DNA of 64,000 nucleotides from the NCBI GenBank assembly GCA_029237695.1, contig CM055265.1:85781447-85845446 (forward strand), given 5' to 3'. Under the pieces are notes generated by a model. That model saw nothing but the letters and a program-made list of their open reading frames with translations. It was not told where the DNA came from and did no database searches. The position numbers and the translations under genes are program-made. The DNA comes from Conchocele bisecta (Eukaryota; Mollusca; Bivalvia; Lucinida; Thyasiridae). Position 1 is the first letter of the stretch; every line of letters starts with the position of its first letter. Below, piece by piece: positions 33,828-45,134 of the stretch.

Positions 33828-34256
33828 TGAAAATACATTAGTAACCAGCATGTATTTGTTGTCTAGCACAACGTTTCTTGCAAGGCCGTCAATAGATAAG
33901 TACGTGTATCAACTGTCTGACCCACGTTTTACTGTCGACGTACCTTTGGCTTTTCAGCACTGTAAATTTATCACATATATATGTAAATGATACACAAAAA
34001 AAGTCACAGTCATCCACCAAACAAAACATATCATAAACTATGGATTATATTGCAATGTGCTTTTTCTTTCAAATGCGATTCTATCAAGTTCGATTTAGAA
34101 GTCGGCAAATAAAAGCAATCTTCGAAAATTACATGTATGAATCTTAGCAAATATCACATACGACATAACTTCTAAAATTAAACTCTTAAACAGCTAAATT
34201 AAATTCGTATTGGTAACTTTAAACCAGCAAAACAATTGGCATATATGTATATATCA
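33828..34256. other. No feature recognised
   Basis: AT-rich. Confidence 0.5.
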
Positions 34257-34410
34257 GACACGCCATAAATAAAGTCAAAAGTTGACAACATTTTGTCAAC
34301 TTTTGACTCCATGATTTACGGAAAAATTATAATTTTTGCAAACGTATTTCATGAAATTACGCATATGTCCGAAGGTACAAAATCACATGGAGTGTCTCAA
34401 TTATATAGTC
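34257..34410. mobile_element. Family O palindrome
   Basis: AGTCAAAAGTTGACAACATT / TTGTCAACTTTTGACTCC and ATGTCCGAAGGTACAAAATC. Confidence 0.75.
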
Positions 34411-34485
34411 TGCCTGTCTGAATGTTTTGAAATAAAACAAAACCTTATCAAATAAATATGTACGAAGAAAACAAAATGGCAACCG

Positions 34486-34505
34486 CCCCCCCCCCCCCCC
34501 CCCCC
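34486..34505. repeat. Poly-C tract
   Basis: About 19 consecutive C. Confidence 0.9.
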
Positions 34506-35026
34506 AACACAACACACTCACGATATGAAAAATGCGAATCTTTTCATTGGTCTAAAGTATACAATATTCTCCTTTATTCAAAAATCCCTACTTTATATGA
34601 GCCCCCCAAGAGGCAGGATAATTGGACAAATTGACACTGGCTCCAAAGTTCTTATGCATGTTTACCCTACAATTTTCCATTTAACGTCAAATCCATGGAA
34701 ATAAATTGGGGTCTAATCCCGACCATGTAGCCAATTTTCTGGAATAGGAATAATGAGTCGCAGGATGCAACACAAATGACAATTCCCGTGCTTCTGACCA
34801 CTGCAACCAGCGTAGTCCTTGGTTGTCCCTTTTTTAAGTGTTTTAAACATGCACCGTAGACATGGGAAAACAGCACCTGATCACCGTGTGAACCATATAT
34901 ATATACTCAATATATTGGTCCTGACTGGTTATTAATCGACATAAATAACGTCAGGTCAACTGAATAGCGACATGTGTATGTCCTGGTTAGACTTTGCGGA
35001 TTCGCAATCTGATCTTGGCTTATGCT
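34506..35026. other. No feature recognised
   Basis: A 69-codon minus-strand frame has no family signature. Confidence 0.45.
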
Positions 35027-35675
35027 GGGGCGTGTTTCACCAAACTTCGTACGACTAAAATGTTCGTAAGTGCAAAATTATTAAGTCTGTACATTTAACA
35101 TTAACAATGTTTTCTTGTAAACAATTATTGAATTTACATTTATTGAGCATATGCTATAAACCCATCAATATGCTATAAACCCATCAATTTAAATGTACAG
35201 ACGATTCTCCTGGGGCCCGTTTCACTAAACTTCTTACGACTAAAATGTTCGTAAGTGCAAATTTAGGATCGTCTGGAAATTTCAATTGATCGCTTTATAT
35301 TTATTGAGCATAGGCTGCATATGCTGCCTATGCTCAATAAATGTAAATCCAATAATTGGTTACAACAAAACATTGTTAATGTGCAATTTACAGACTATAA
35401 TAAGTTTGCACTTTAGTGAAACGGTCTCCTGGGGGCCGTTTCATTAAACTTTGTACGACTAAAATGTTCGTAAGTAAAAAATTATGATAGTCTGTAAATT
35501 TCACATTAACATTGCTTTCTTGCAAATAATTATTGGATTTACATTTATTAAGCATAGGCTGCATATGCAGCCTATGCTCAATAAATGTAAATCCATAAAT
35601 TGAAATTTACAGACGATCTTAAATTTGCACTTACGAACATTTTAGTCGTAAGAAGTTTAGTGAAACGGGCCCCTG
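35027..35675. mobile_element. Three family B elements in tandem
   Basis: Copies at about 35027-35212, 35214-35430 and 35431-35675, each with CGTTTCAC(C/T)AAAC-type tips and TGCACTTA inner arms; the last is complete to GTGAAACGGGCCCC. Confidence 0.85.
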
Positions 35676-35865
35676 GTTCCTTACGTCGTTGTATCTCCTT
35701 TCCGAAGTTGTATGACCAGATAGACAGTTATTCGATCAGGACTCGTGTCGTCTATTGGTTAACTGTATGAGCAATTTGGTGCCAAACATTCAGATCAACC
35801 AACATGTGATTGGGACAGAGAAACGGGACATTTAACAAGTGTTGCGGTCTATGCCTGTAGCCGAT

Positions 35866-36100
35866 TTCAATACATTGCATAGTATGCTTATCTTGCTAAG
35901 TACACTTCGAGGGAGAAATTTTCAATTTAAGGATAAATTTATTAATTTTGGCTGTGATAATGTAATAAATTCAGTATAATACAGTATAATAATTATGCAT
36001 ACTTTTAATCATTAAATATATTCTTTATCCTTAAATTGAATTGTTCTCCCTCAAAGTGTACTTAGCAAGATGTGTATACTTTGCAATGGAATAGGTGGAA
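35866..36100. mobile_element. Family K palindromic MITE
   Basis: AGTACACTTCGAGGGAG and CTCCCTCAAAGTGTACTTAG with the GGCTGTGATAATGTAATAAA centre. Confidence 0.8.
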
Positions 36101-36108
36101 TAGGCTCC

Positions 36109-36347
36109 TGGGGGCCGTTTCACTAAACTGCGTACGAATAAAATGTTCGTAAGTGCAAAATTATGATAGTCTGTACATTTCACATTAACAATGTTTTCTT
36201 GTAAACAAGTATTGGATTTACATTTATTGAGCATATTTCGCCTATGTTCAGTATATGTAAATCCATAAATATAAATTTCCAGACGATCCAAATTTTGCTC
36301 TTACGAACATTTTAGTCGTACGAAGTTTAGTGAAACGGACCCCTGGT
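36109..36347. mobile_element. Family B palindromic element
   Basis: GGGGGCCGTTTCACTAAACT to GTTTAGTGAAACGGACCCC. Confidence 0.9.
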
Positions 36348-36379
36348 CGGAATATGTATATGTGACTGCATAAGTGTGG

Positions 36380-36665
36380 CTTATATCAGTTATGGACATG
36401 ATAGCTCCATGACTGTGAAATAGGGCTTATGGTATTTGCGGTTACTGTTCTCCTGACCTGAACGTGTCAACATGGGGCTTATGATATGTGCAGACAGGCT
36501 AGTTCCTGATCCGCTTCAAACACACGCTCATTTGTTTCAAAGCAGTGTGCCACAGACTGAAGAACGAGAGCGTAGGTTGACACGTAACCCGAATTATCTT
36601 GCTGTCACACAGGGCGACTTACTCTAAGTCGCCCTGCGTGACGGCCATAAAATTCGGGTTAATTG
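36380..36665. repeat. Family C scraps and a hairpin
   Basis: GGGCTTATGGTATTTGCG and GGGGCTTATGATATGTGC resemble family C. A hairpin AACCCGAATT...GGGCGACTTA / TAAGTCGCCC...AATTCGGGTT lies at 36587-36661. Confidence 0.6.
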
Positions 36666-36894
36666 TCATACGTTTTCACTGTTCACGAGTTCATATATCA
36701 CATGGTTGCTGTGTGAGGACATACAATGGCATTTGACACCAAGTGTATATCCTGATAACCATGTACTATCACTTCACTGAGGTCACACTCGCTATGATTT
36801 TGCATTTGAAATTCTGTATCCAGGCTATTTAGATAAGCTTAAGCATTCGCCCAGTTTCAACTCGTCGCCTTTCGGTTTCGCCCCTGGATTTAGG

Positions 36895-37097
36895 TACAGT
36901 GAAACCTCTCTAAACCGGACACAAATTCATTTTGATAGGTTTCATTGCCCTTTATCTCCGATGATCATACATATTCATTATTACAAAGCACCCACGCCTG
37001 TTTTGAAGTTGTCATATATCTGTTTCACAGTGGAACATCTCTAAACCGGACAACCTGGGAACTCCCAGGGTGTTCGGTTTAGAGAGGTTCCACTGTA
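36895..37097 (+). mobile_element. Family J with terminal hairpin
   Basis: Single end GTACAGTGAAACCTCTCTAA and a terminal hairpin at 37026-37097 (GTGGAACATCTCTAAACCGG and complement). Confidence 0.8.
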
Positions 37098-37234
37098 CAA
37101 CGGTATAGGCCATTCAACAGGTTCACCCGTCATTCGAGCATGTTTCGTAGTACATGGTCTTTTTGCTTGTAAAAAGGGCGGATGTATCATGTTTTGTTAT
37201 GAAAAGGAGCAATTATAGTGATGTCGACTATAAT

Positions 37235-37792
37235 CTGTTTCACGAAAGCTGCCCAAATTTGACGGCAATATAAACAATTCAAAAACAATATTTATTTCGA
37301 TAATATTAAATTAAAGGAAAATTTAAGAATGAGCCTTCTTTTTATTTCGTGAAATTCGGTCAAATATTGATTTTATTACGAAAAATTGATTTGTCTATGG
37401 GAATTTAACATGGGGAAAAAGTGGTAAGGAAGTGTGGGAGGAGTCAAAAAACAAAAAATTGGAAATTGACTCCGAAACCTGACTAGATAGCTTGGATATG
37501 ATCTAACTAAGAAAACAAAAGTTAAATTTTAAAAATCAGTCCAGTATTTCTGAAATTCTAAAAAATTTCCCCATGTTAAATCCCCATAGACATCTTTACT
37601 CCGTGAAGATGTCTATGGGGATTTAACATGGGGAAATTTTGTTTTCGCAATAAAATCAATATTTGACCAAATTTCACGAAATAAAAAGCAGGCTCATTCT
37701 TAAATGTTGATAACATTTAATATTATCGAAAAAAATATTGTTTTTGAATTGTTTATATGGGTGTAAAATTTGGGCAGCTTTCGTGAAACAGA
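37235..37792. mobile_element. Family L long palindrome
   Basis: Arms CTGTTTCACGAAAGCTGCCC and GGGCAGCTTTCGTGAAACAG, with centre TCCCCATAGACATCTT / AAGATGTCTATGGGGA near 37581-37620. Confidence 0.9.
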
Positions 37793-38334
37793 CAGTAGTG
37801 TTGATCCAGATCATCCTACATACACTGTAAAAAATCGGAACGTCTAAGACGTACCGTAGGACGTTGTTCGTGTTCTAAAATAAAACACCAAATATCATCT
37901 GCCGTGCATTTTCAAAACACCATTGTTTTCATGGTGTTTACAATTGTAGAGTCGTTTTGTTTTAGAACGGCGGCGTTTTGCTTTACAACACCATACAATG
38001 TGGCAACGTCGAAGGCGTGATAGAATAAAACAGCAGGCGTTTTAGAGGTCGTTCCAATCAAGCACGCCTTGTGGAATTACTCAGAAAAAATCTCTAAAAG
38101 AAAAAGTCTGCGTACCTAAGGCTTTCCAAACAAATTTATATGCCATTAACATCTTCATATTCAGTCAAACTTTCCTGAATATTCAACGCAGGTCAAAGCC
38201 GGTTGTGCAGGTAAAATGTCATAACGTTCTGACGACAGTAAGTGACGTAAATTGTGTGATGTATGACATCACTTGCGTGTTTGCAACGTCACATTTGTTT
38301 CGGCTATTGCTGCACATCTGGTAGTGGAAACAAA

Positions 38335-38413
38335 ATGGCGAGCAGCATACTGGATCAGCATAGCAAAATTGGTATTAAGCTTGAAGCAGAACTATCCAGT
38401 AACATCTTTGCAG
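38335..38413 (+). CDS. Orphan candidate first exon (MASSILDQHS...)
   Basis: ATG in a good context (CAAAATGGCG) opens 26 codons (MASSILDQHSKIGIKLEAEL, then SSNIFA) and meets a strong CAG|GTTAGT donor at 38413. Without splicing the next codons are Gly and a TAG stop. The upstream 120 bp are richer in CG and hold TGACGTAA and TGACATCAC, close to CREB/ATF sites, so a small promoter plus first exon is possible. No downstream exon was recognised. It lies inside the 3.8 kb stretch bounded by inverted CACTGTAAAAAA ends, so it could be part of, or captured by, a mobile element. Family unknown. Confidence 0.3.
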
Positions 38414-39087
38414 GTTAGTTTCTTCGTTTAACTGTTAATTTAGTAAATATGGCAGCTATTCCATCAGCAAGGTCAGAGGATTTTACACATTTTGACTATA
38501 TTCGGAATAACGTTTTACCAAACTATCGGAATGTGATAAAATTGTGACACAGTGTAGCAATTAATCAGCTTGTTTATTTCAAAATCCACATATTTTATTA
38601 TGAGGCTAGTACTAGTTAAAACCATAAATATATAAAATTGTAGTGTGTCAAATACCACAAAATTGTGTGTATTTGTCATGCGACACACTGGTAGATAAAG
38701 CACTGATACATGTACCTGTCTTTGGAATTGTGAGCAGTAAAGTGGTGTAATCTCAGGTTTTAATGGGTTATATGAGCCGCGTCGCGAGAAAACCTGTCTT
38801 CGGGAGTCTGACGACGTCACAAGATATGACGTCGTGAACTTAGCTGAAGTAATTTCCGCTGAGATTTGCATGTTGCACTCTGACTTCGAAGTTTAGTTGC
38901 TTATTTCAGAACAATAGGCTACGATACTCGCTCACTGCAAGGCGAGTTGACTCTCCAAATGACCAAATGCTTCCGTAACACTCCCAAAGCAAACACAATG
39001 CGGTGTACCAAGCTGATATTGCGGTAACACATGTCTGCAAAAATGTTAGAGCGGGGTCTGGTCTGACCGACCGTCGGCATTAACCAG

Positions 39088-39110
39088 CCCCCCCCCCCCC
39101 CCCCCCCCCC
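39088..39110. repeat. Poly-C tract
   Basis: More than 20 consecutive C. Confidence 0.9.
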
Positions 39111-39239
39111 ATTAGTAAACACGTTTTTAAACCTAAGTTGATATATTATATTGCGCATGTGTCGAAAGTTTATTTGCCAGTGCAGATAGTATTGCCAATA
39201 CGAATTAAATCGTTTTCCATAGAACAACATCTGCAAACC

Positions 39240-39360
39240 AAGACTTGCATAACTATGATGTAACACATTGTTGTATACATGAATGTACGTAACACATTGC
39301 TGTATTCATGTATACATGAATGTACGAAACACATTGTTGTATACATACATGAATGCAGAT
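39240..39360. repeat. Short direct repeats
   Basis: Three copies of a unit like AACACATTGTTGTATACATG followed by AATGTACG. Confidence 0.75.
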
Positions 39361-39465
39361 TTATGCAGAGTGTGTCTACATATCTGCATATTGGAATACC
39401 GATATTGTAAGTTAAGGCTTGTCACATTCAAATGTAGGTGGTTTTCTACAATTATAGGGTTAACA

Positions 39466-39582
39466 GTATTGTAATTTTGAAATTTGCGGCGTATATCAGA
39501 AAATGATAGGTCAGACAGTCTGTTTAAACATGTTTTCCGACCTATCATTTTCTGATATACGCCTCAAATTTCAAAATTGCAA
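39466..39582. repeat. Long palindrome
   Basis: TATATCAGAAAATGATAGGT and its complement form about 50-bp arms around CTGTTTAAACATG. Confidence 0.85.
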
Positions 39583-41109
39583 TGCGGTTAACCTATTTCT
39601 AATGCACTCCTTTGCCTTTACTGTTTTGCAAACTTTATCGAGTCTCGTTGGAAAATCGTACCGGATTGCAGGCTGGTTGAGCAGTTCATACCGGACGGAT
39701 CACACAAATAATATTTTCTACGAAGAAAATAGTTCCAACACAATTACAAGATATTACCGATTTTTGCATGAATGTATATACGTTTATTTTGCTGATTTCA
39801 TTATTTTTCAATAATAAAAGCAATACATTCGTTGTTAGAATTATAATTGCCTTAATTACTACTTTGCTGTTGTTGATACATATTTGTGATAATCTCGTCT
39901 ACTCATGATATGCTACTATTTGAGATGCAAGATTACACATGATACATACTTTTTCTTTGTGTGAACGATCTATTACTGCCAAAGCATATGAAACGTGATC
40001 AACGGTGAGATATTTGTATTTTTTTTCGCCGTACGCTTCGCACCATGCAACTTTCGGACCATGTCACCAGGACGTTTCGGACCAGGACGTTTCATATGCA
40101 AGCCAGCTGTGTCTTTCACAATAATACCAGAATTATACCACTTGGGACATTTTATATAAGTTACCCCATGTTTTGGTCGGTCATTATGTGGCAGAGTAAA
40201 TTGACCGACCGAAAACTTAGTGTTGGCGTAGGAATACATATTGAAATAATTTGCGACAGTTCATCAACAATGATATACCTGTAATGTATGACCATCAGAT
40301 TGCGTGATAGTTATAGAGTGCATTAGAACAACTATCAAAACGATCAGTAAACAGGACGTCAACAAGAAGAAATCAGCATACCGAATCCGCCGTACCCGCG
40401 CACGTTAATACCGGTTTGTCTTTGGCGCTTTTCATTTTCATGTATTACTAAAGGACTCAAGCTCATCCGTCTATGCATTCATTATGCAATGCCAAACATG
40501 CTTCTAGTTTGTCAACTTGCAAACTGTTGTAAATGTTGGCGTATACTGTATGTGTACCGGTAGATACGTTGTTACTGTAACGTCGTTTGACGTCGCTTTT
40601 ACCTGACGTCATATTTGCTCAAACGACCTGAAAAGTGGTGTTGTATAAAATGTAATATCTTAATGAATATTGCAGATATCATGATGAAATAAAAAGCATT
40701 CAATTCATAAGACAAATACCATTGTCATAGTAACAAAATGTCAATTTGACCAAACATTTCCCGAAGACATGTTTTCTCACGACGCGGCTGATATTATTAA
40801 AGGGGCATTATAGAATTTTCATAAAAAAAAATATAAAAAATAAAAATGGATTTTCATCATGGCCCTGCGTAAAGTGGCTTACTTGAAGTTATGTGACGAT
40901 ACTAGGATTGCATTCGCGTTCGATAGCTGCATTTCTTGTTTGTGTTATCTAGGGAGGTGTTTTCCATAGCAAAAACCTTGTATGAAATTGTGTTTTAAAA
41001 GCAAAACATGTTACGCGTGCAGGCGTTTTTAAAATTGTGTAACAAGAGAGGTGTTTTGCTTTGAAACATTCCTTCATGTTTTGTTTTTAAACATGTTACA
41101 TGTTCCAAA

Positions 41110-41590
41110 CCAAAACACATGAAACGTCCTAGACGTTCCATATAAAACACCTGGTGTTTTCTAACCAAACTGTTGGTGTTCCAAAGCAAAAACACCTGAG
41201 ACGTCCGAGACGTTCGATAACAAAACACCTGGTGTTTTCTAACCAAACTGTTGGTGTTCCAAAGCAAAACACCTGAGACGTCAGAGACGTTCCATATAAA
41301 ACACCTGGTGTTTTCGAACCAAACTGTTTATTGGTTGTTTCAAAGCAAAACCACCTGAGACGTCCCGAGACGTTTTCGATAAAAAAAAATAACCAAAAAC
41401 CTGGTGTTTTCTAACCAAACTGTTAGGTGTTGTACCAAAGCAAAACACCTGAAACCGTCCTAGTACGTTCTTTCCACTAACTAAACATCTGGTGTTTTCT
41501 GGACAAACTGTTGGTGTTGCAAAGCAAAACACGTGATACGTCCAACGTGTTCCATAGCAAAACACCTTAGACGTGCTGTTTTGAAACATG
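41110..41590. repeat. ~75-bp minisatellite of AAAACACCTGGTGTTTT units
   Basis: About six copies containing AAACACCTGGTGTTTTCTAA, CCAAACTGTTGGTGTTCC and CACCTGAGACGTC. Every unit is itself palindromic and has a CACCTG/CAGGTG E-box. Confidence 0.9.
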
Positions 41591-41815
41591 TTTTAAAAGT
41601 GTAACAGAAATGGTGTTTTAATATGTGTGCAATTTGGGAACGTCATTTTTTACAGTGTATCTGCGAAATCTGATCCGGGACTGCAGTATTTGCCAGATTT
41701 ATATTTTCACACATATTAATGATACTGCACAATCAGTGTATACCTAAATCAGGAGTGCACAGATGTGCAGTCTGATCTTGGTCTACTCTGTTCATAAACC
41801 TCATTTTGTTTGTGC

Positions 41816-42242
41816 TATTCGGTAAGAAACAAACGCTAAAATACAGCACAGGACCGGATTTCCATAAATAGATTTGTAAAGGGAATAACTAGCTACGATC
41901 CCTAATTACTTCTCTTCAGATTTTATGGTAAACGCCATAGATGGTATGATAATCACCCGAGTTCTGCGTTACAGACAGAAAACTCGGGCTAATCTGATAA
42001 TTGATGCTGATAAAATCGCTATTATCTATGCATATGGAATAGCTTGGTGAAACTTGCATTCATATTCATAGCTTAGTAGAACTGCTGTTCATATTTTGGT
42101 CACTTAATTACAGCGATTTCATTGATTACGTTATTATCTCTATGCACATGTAATTGTCTTTCCCATTTTATGTAAAATAAAACTACTTTCAGTAAATTGC
42201 CATGGAAGATACGGGACGAATTGATATGATATGGATTTTCAC
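41816..42242. other. No feature recognised
   Basis: Contains a short inverted pair (ACCCGAGTTCTG...AACTCGGG) near 41957 only. Confidence 0.5.
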
Positions 42243-42395
42243 AGATAATTACGGGTTATTTGATCCGTATGTGGATATATGCACGAGTTCAGCAGCGTGC
42301 GATATTGCGCGACTTTAGGAGCAATATCGTTGCGCGGCGGAACGAGTGGCATATAGAAGGAACTATGTTGCGATGTGAAGCGTAGTTCCGGTGTC
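42243..42395. mobile_element. Family I fragment
   Basis: GTATGTGGATATATGCACGA, GCGATATTGCGC and GATGTGAAGCGTAGTTCCGG. Confidence 0.75.
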
Positions 42396-42399
42396 ACAG

Positions 42400-42590
42400 G
42401 AAATTCTCCCCCCCTGGAAATATTCCCCCTTTGGGGGAGATTTCCAGGGTCGAGCCTGGAAATATTCCCCCGGGGGGGGGGGGGAGAATTTCCTAGGAAA
42501 TTCTCTCCGGGGGGATTATTTCCAGGCTCGACCCTAGGATATTCTACCCCCCACCCTGGAAATTCTCCCCCCCCCCCCACCCAAAAGATT
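42400..42590. repeat. GGGG/CCCC palindromic repeat of GGAAAT(A/T)TTCCCC type
   Basis: Repeated GGAAATATTCCCCC and GGGTCGAGCCTGGAAAT-type blocks in both orientations around poly-G/poly-C runs. Confidence 0.8.
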
Positions 42591-42679
42591 TGTGTTTGAA
42601 TGCTACAAAGCAGAATTATTTCCCAACAAACATGTGCACAGAGGCACAATGTATGTCATTTGGTAGTATAAGAAAGAGG

Positions 42680-44400
42680 AACATAAAAAATCACCTCCCT
42701 CACACCCCACCCCAATCTACCATAGTGTAAGTCCCTTGTTAGACAAGAATATCACAAGATTGGGGGAAGATTTCACCCCCCCCCCAACCATCTACCATAT
42801 GCATAGCGGATGTGAATGTCTCTTTGTAGACAAGAATAACCCCCACCCCCCCCCCCCCACCACCCCCCCACCTCCCTCATGATGAAAGATGAAATAATGT
42901 ATGTTGGTAATAGAACAGATAGCATTTGGCATGTATTGAGGGAGAGGGAGGGGGGGGTGGAGATTTTCCTAGGAAATATTCCCCCCTCCATACCCCCCCC
43001 CACACTCCCCTCCCCCCCCCCCCCCCCCCCCCCCCCACCCCCCCCCCCCCCCCCCCCATAACCAATCTACCATATACATAGCGGATGTGAATGTCTCTTT
43101 GTAAACAAGAATAACCCACGATTGGAGGAAATTTTCTGATGAAATAATGTATGTTGGTGTAGAACATTTGGCATTGTATTGAAGGAGGGGGGGGGGGAGA
43201 TTTTCTAGGAAATATCCCCCCCCCCCCCCAATCTACCATATGCATAGCGGATGTGAATGCTCTTTGTAGACAAGAATAACCCACAATTGTGGGAAATTTT
43301 TCTGATGAAATAATGTATGTTGGTGTAGAACAGATAGCATTTGGCATGTATTCAGGGATGGGGGGGGGGGGGTGGAGATTTTCCTAGGAAATATCCCCCC
43401 CCCCACCCCCCCCCCCCCAACCAACTACCATATGCATAGCGGATGTGGAATGTCTTTGTAGACAAGAATAACCCACGATTGGGGGAGTATTTCTGATGAA
43501 ATAATGTATGTTGGTGTAGAACAGATAGCATGTAGCATGTATTGGTGGGGGGGGGGGATTTTCTATGAAAATCTCCACCCCCCCCCCCCTCCCGCCCCTC
43601 CCACCAATCACCAATTCATGCCACATGCTGTCTGTTCTACACCAACATACATTATTTTGTTTCATGAGAAATACTCCTCCAGTCATGCGCTATTCTTGTC
43701 TACAAAGAGACGTCCACATCCACTATGCATATGGTAGATGGTGGCGGGGGGAATATTTCCTAGGAAATACCCCCCCCCCCCACCCCCCTCCCTAAATACA
43801 TGCCAAAAGCTATCCATTTTACACCAACATACATTTCATTTCATCAGAAATACTCCCGCAATCACTCGCTGTTCTTCTCTACAAAGAGACAATCACATCC
43901 ACTTTGCATATGGTAGATGGTGGGGGGGGGGGGGGGGGTGGGTGGGGGGGGGGGTGGATATTTCCTAGGAAAATCCCCCCTCCCCACCAATACATGGCAC
44001 ATGCTGTCTGTTCTACACCAACATACATTATTTTGTTTCATCAGAAATACTCCCCCCAATCGTGGGCTGTTCTTGTCTACAAAAGAGACGTCCATATCCA
44101 CTATGCATATGGTAGATGGTGGCGGGGGGAATATTTCCTAGGAAAATCTCCCCCCCCCCCCCCCCCCGGGCCCCCCCCCCCCCCCCCCCCCCAACAATAC
44201 ATGTCACATGCTATCTGTTCTATACCAACATACATTATTTCATTTCATCAGAAATACTCCCCCAATCATGGGCTGTTCTTGTCTACAAAGAGACGTCCAT
44301 ATCCACTATGCATATGGTAGATGGTGGCGGGGGGATATTTCTAGGAAAATCCTCAGGAAAATCTCCCCCCCACCCCACCAATACATGCCACATGCTTGCT
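42680..44400. repeat. Family H: inverted array of ~190-bp units with poly-C/poly-G tracts
   Basis: Each unit has CTACCATATGCATAGCGGAT, TCTCTTTGTAGACAAGAATA, TGAAATAATGTATGTTGGTG and AGATAGCATTTGGCATGTAT plus a G or C homopolymer next to TTTTCCTAGGAAATAT. About four units run in one orientation up to about 43560, and four or five in the opposite orientation from about 43600. Long open frames here are homopolymer artefacts. Confidence 0.92.
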
Positions 44401-44552
44401 GTTCTACACAGATATACTGTTTTTATTTTCTAGACCCACCCCCACCATGTGATATACATTTATACCAATCATATGCAGCTATGGAAGAGATTTAACCTAG
44501 AGAACACTCTACCAGCCAACATACATAATAGTTATGGTACGGTAATGGGGAA

Positions 44553-45055
44553 TTATTGCATATACCGGTAAATAGAATCTCTACCGCCCCACTTCAATTT
44601 TAGCGCAGTTTCAGTGTATCTGGCTGATTTGCATATATTGTTAAACTGAGGAACATCATCTTTTTTAATACCGCTTCTCGATTCTAGCAGTTTCAAGTCA
44701 TTCGGTAACTTAAACTTGGATAGTGCATCTTTTATAGATTCGTATTCCCTTTGAAAGTTCTGCCCAGGAGGTGATTTAGCCTTTGGCGAGGTCTCTGTGG
44801 GGGGGGGGGGGGGGGGACTAATGGTTCATGCCTGCTAGGCAGGTCTTGAAACCGGAAGTCGGACGGGTCCGATTCGATATGGGGCAATTCGCTTTGATTT
44901 CTCTCAAGGCGCTCTAAACGCTTATTGCTAGTCTCTTGGGAAACTTGTAGCTTGTTAATTGAAGCTTGAATAACATCAAGATTCTGTAATATTCTCGAGT
45001 TAACACGATTTTCTTCAAGAGAATTTTCCATGGCCATGCCCGTGAATGTGCACAT
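44553..45055 (-). pseudogene. Retroelement Gag-like ORF, frameshifted at a poly-C tract
   Basis: Minus-strand reading frame opening near 45055 (MCTFTGMAMENSLEENRVNS). It has a heptad-like coiled coil (residues about 20-55: QNLDVIQASINKLQVSQETS, RLERLERNQ) and an acidic linker, then a run of six prolines coded by a C homopolymer (44799-44816). Past the tract the first frame degrades, while another frame carries ESIKDALSKFKLPNDLKLLE, then IKKDDVPQFNNICKSARYTE and a stop at 44553. The two halves look like one protein split by a slip in the homopolymer, which could be a real mutation or a sequencing error. The coiled coil plus basic/hydrophobic second half resemble the structural (Gag-type) protein of a non-LTR or DIRS-like element. 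No reverse transcriptase follows. Not an assigned gene. Confidence 0.5.
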
Positions 45056-45134
45056 TTATGGCAAAGACAACCGGTAATTTTACGACAATATGATGTCGTA
45101 AAATTGGGATAACTCTAAAGTTAGTAAGTTACAT

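Larger units (their letters stand above)
37823..41658. mobile_element. Putative 3.8 kb element with inverted CACTGTAAAAAA ends
   Basis: TACACTGTAAAAAATCGGAA at 37824 is mirrored by AACGTCATTTTTTACAGTGT at 41639. Both ends are followed inward by AAAACACC-rich sequence. TA could be the target duplication. The inside holds an orphan exon, smaller inverted repeats (CCGCGTCG(C/T)GAGAAAAC near 38776 and 40780), a poly-C tract and a minisatellite. No transposase frame was seen. Confidence 0.45.

Noticed and set aside
39973..40239. 88-codon minus-strand frame with VGQFTLPHNDRPKHGVTYIK
   Set aside because: Looks protein-like at first, but the underlying DNA is a short repeat of GTCCGAAACGTCCTGG type and an inverted CGGTCGGTCAAT block, and no splice sites or family were recognised.
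42239..44495. Many Gly- or Pro-rich open frames of 60-156 codons
   Set aside because: They are created by poly-G and poly-C tracts in the family H array; the frames shift between units.
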